5,771 bases of DNA from Actinomycetes bacterium (lineage in GTDB: Bacteria; Actinomycetota; Acidimicrobiia; Acidimicrobiales; Ilumatobacteraceae), in the NCBI GenBank assembly GCA_023417265.1, contig JAEZFY010000190.1, forward strand, positions 1 to 5,771. Direction: 5' to 3'. Position numbers and translations under genes: made by a program. Below, piece by piece: positions 5,616-5,771 of the stretch (its first letter is position 1; each line of letters opens with the position of its first letter). The notes below the pieces were generated by a model, which saw nothing but the letters and a program-made list of their open reading frames with translations, had not been told where the DNA came from and ran no database searches.

Positions 5616-5771
5616 ATGAAGTCACGAAAGATTGCGGCGCTGGCCGTGACCGGTGCGCTCGCGCTCGCCGCCTGCGGCGGTGACGACGACGACACGACAC
5701 CGGCGACCGATGCTCCGGCGCCCGCCACCACCGCCGGCGACGACGCCCCGGCCACCACCGCCGGCGACGAC
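5616..5771 (+). CDS. Substrate-binding lipoprotein of the ABC transporter, N-terminal part only
   Basis: Only 52 codons are visible before the window ends. ATG 5616 follows GAGGAAA (5600-5606) by 9 bases and lies 28 bases after livM. The N-terminus is a textbook bacterial lipoprotein signal: charged MKSRK, a hydrophobic core to residue 19, and a lipobox LAAC with Cys20 as the lipidation site, followed by GGDDDD. From residue 27 the chain is a Thr/Pro/Ala/Asp-rich linker, with APATTAGDD at 35-43 repeated at 44-52. Such linkers tether actinobacterial binding proteins to the outer face of the membrane. The binding domain itself lies beyond the edge, so assignment as the LivK-like partner of LivGFHM rests on the lipobox and its place as the fifth gene of the operon. 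The substrate cannot be named. Confidence 0.75.
   Translation, partial: MKSRKIAALAVTGALALAACGGDDDDTTPATDAPAPATTAGDDAPATTAGDD
5718..5771 (+). repeat. Two 27-bp tandem copies encoding APATTAGDD
   Basis: Bases 5718-5744 and 5745-5771 match at 25 of 27 positions; the two differences are synonymous. The last 21 bases of each copy are identical. The array reaches the window edge, so more copies may follow. It lies in the lipoprotein linker and is the sort of tract that can change copy number. Confidence 0.85.

Noticed and set aside
4574..5758. 394-codon minus-strand open frame opposite livM and the lipoprotein gene
   Set aside because: Composition is dominated by Arg, Asp and Gly as expected for antisense of GC-rich permease DNA; no motif is recognisable and the plus strand has two clear genes.

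Overview
The window is GC-rich chromosomal DNA from what is most likely a high-GC actinobacterium. A lineage close to the class Acidimicrobiia (Ilumatobacter-like) is my best guess. The reasons are the strong G/C bias at third codon positions, the frequent GTG/TTG starts, the pyrH-frr order followed by an acidic low-complexity protein that looks like the N-terminal extension of a CdsA, and an actinobacterial-style LivG with the signature region LPFGTLKR. The taxonomic guess is inference and was not searched.

Left half, minus strand (1-1924): a housekeeping operon reads leftwards as pyrH (UMP kinase), then frr (ribosome recycling factor), then the start of a third gene that runs off the left edge. 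The visible part of the third gene encodes a disordered, Asp-rich segment with four degenerate heptapeptide repeats. By position it is probably the cytoplasmic N-terminus of phosphatidate cytidylyltransferase (CdsA), but no catalytic domain is in view. The tsf gene that often precedes pyrH is not there; pyrH is the first gene of its strand.

Centre (1925-2116): a divergent intergenic region of about 190 bases. It holds a possible -10 element that would give pyrH an almost leaderless mRNA, a possible -35/-10 pair for the right-hand operon, and a perfect 8-bp inverted repeat with a nested 4-bp stem in the presumed 5' leader of the right-hand operon.

Right half, plus strand (2117-5771): a compact ABC importer operon of the branched-chain amino acid (HAAT/LIV-I) type in the order livG-livF-livH-livM-substrate-binding lipoprotein. 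The first four genes overlap by 4, 4 and 1 bases, so translation is probably coupled. LivG and LivF are the cytoplasmic ATPases, LivH and LivM form the membrane channel, and the lipoprotein (only its first 52 codons visible) would capture the substrate outside the membrane. The substrate may be branched-chain amino acids, but this family also carries amides, urea and other compounds, and the sequence here does not decide. A perfect 7-bp hairpin at the end of livM separates the transporter core from the binding-protein gene.

I see no mobile element, CRISPR array, tRNA or rRNA, and no clear sign of a novel multi-gene system. The most interesting items are small: the heptapeptide repeat, the leader structure of the liv operon, the two hairpins near the ends of livM, and the near-leaderless reading of pyrH.
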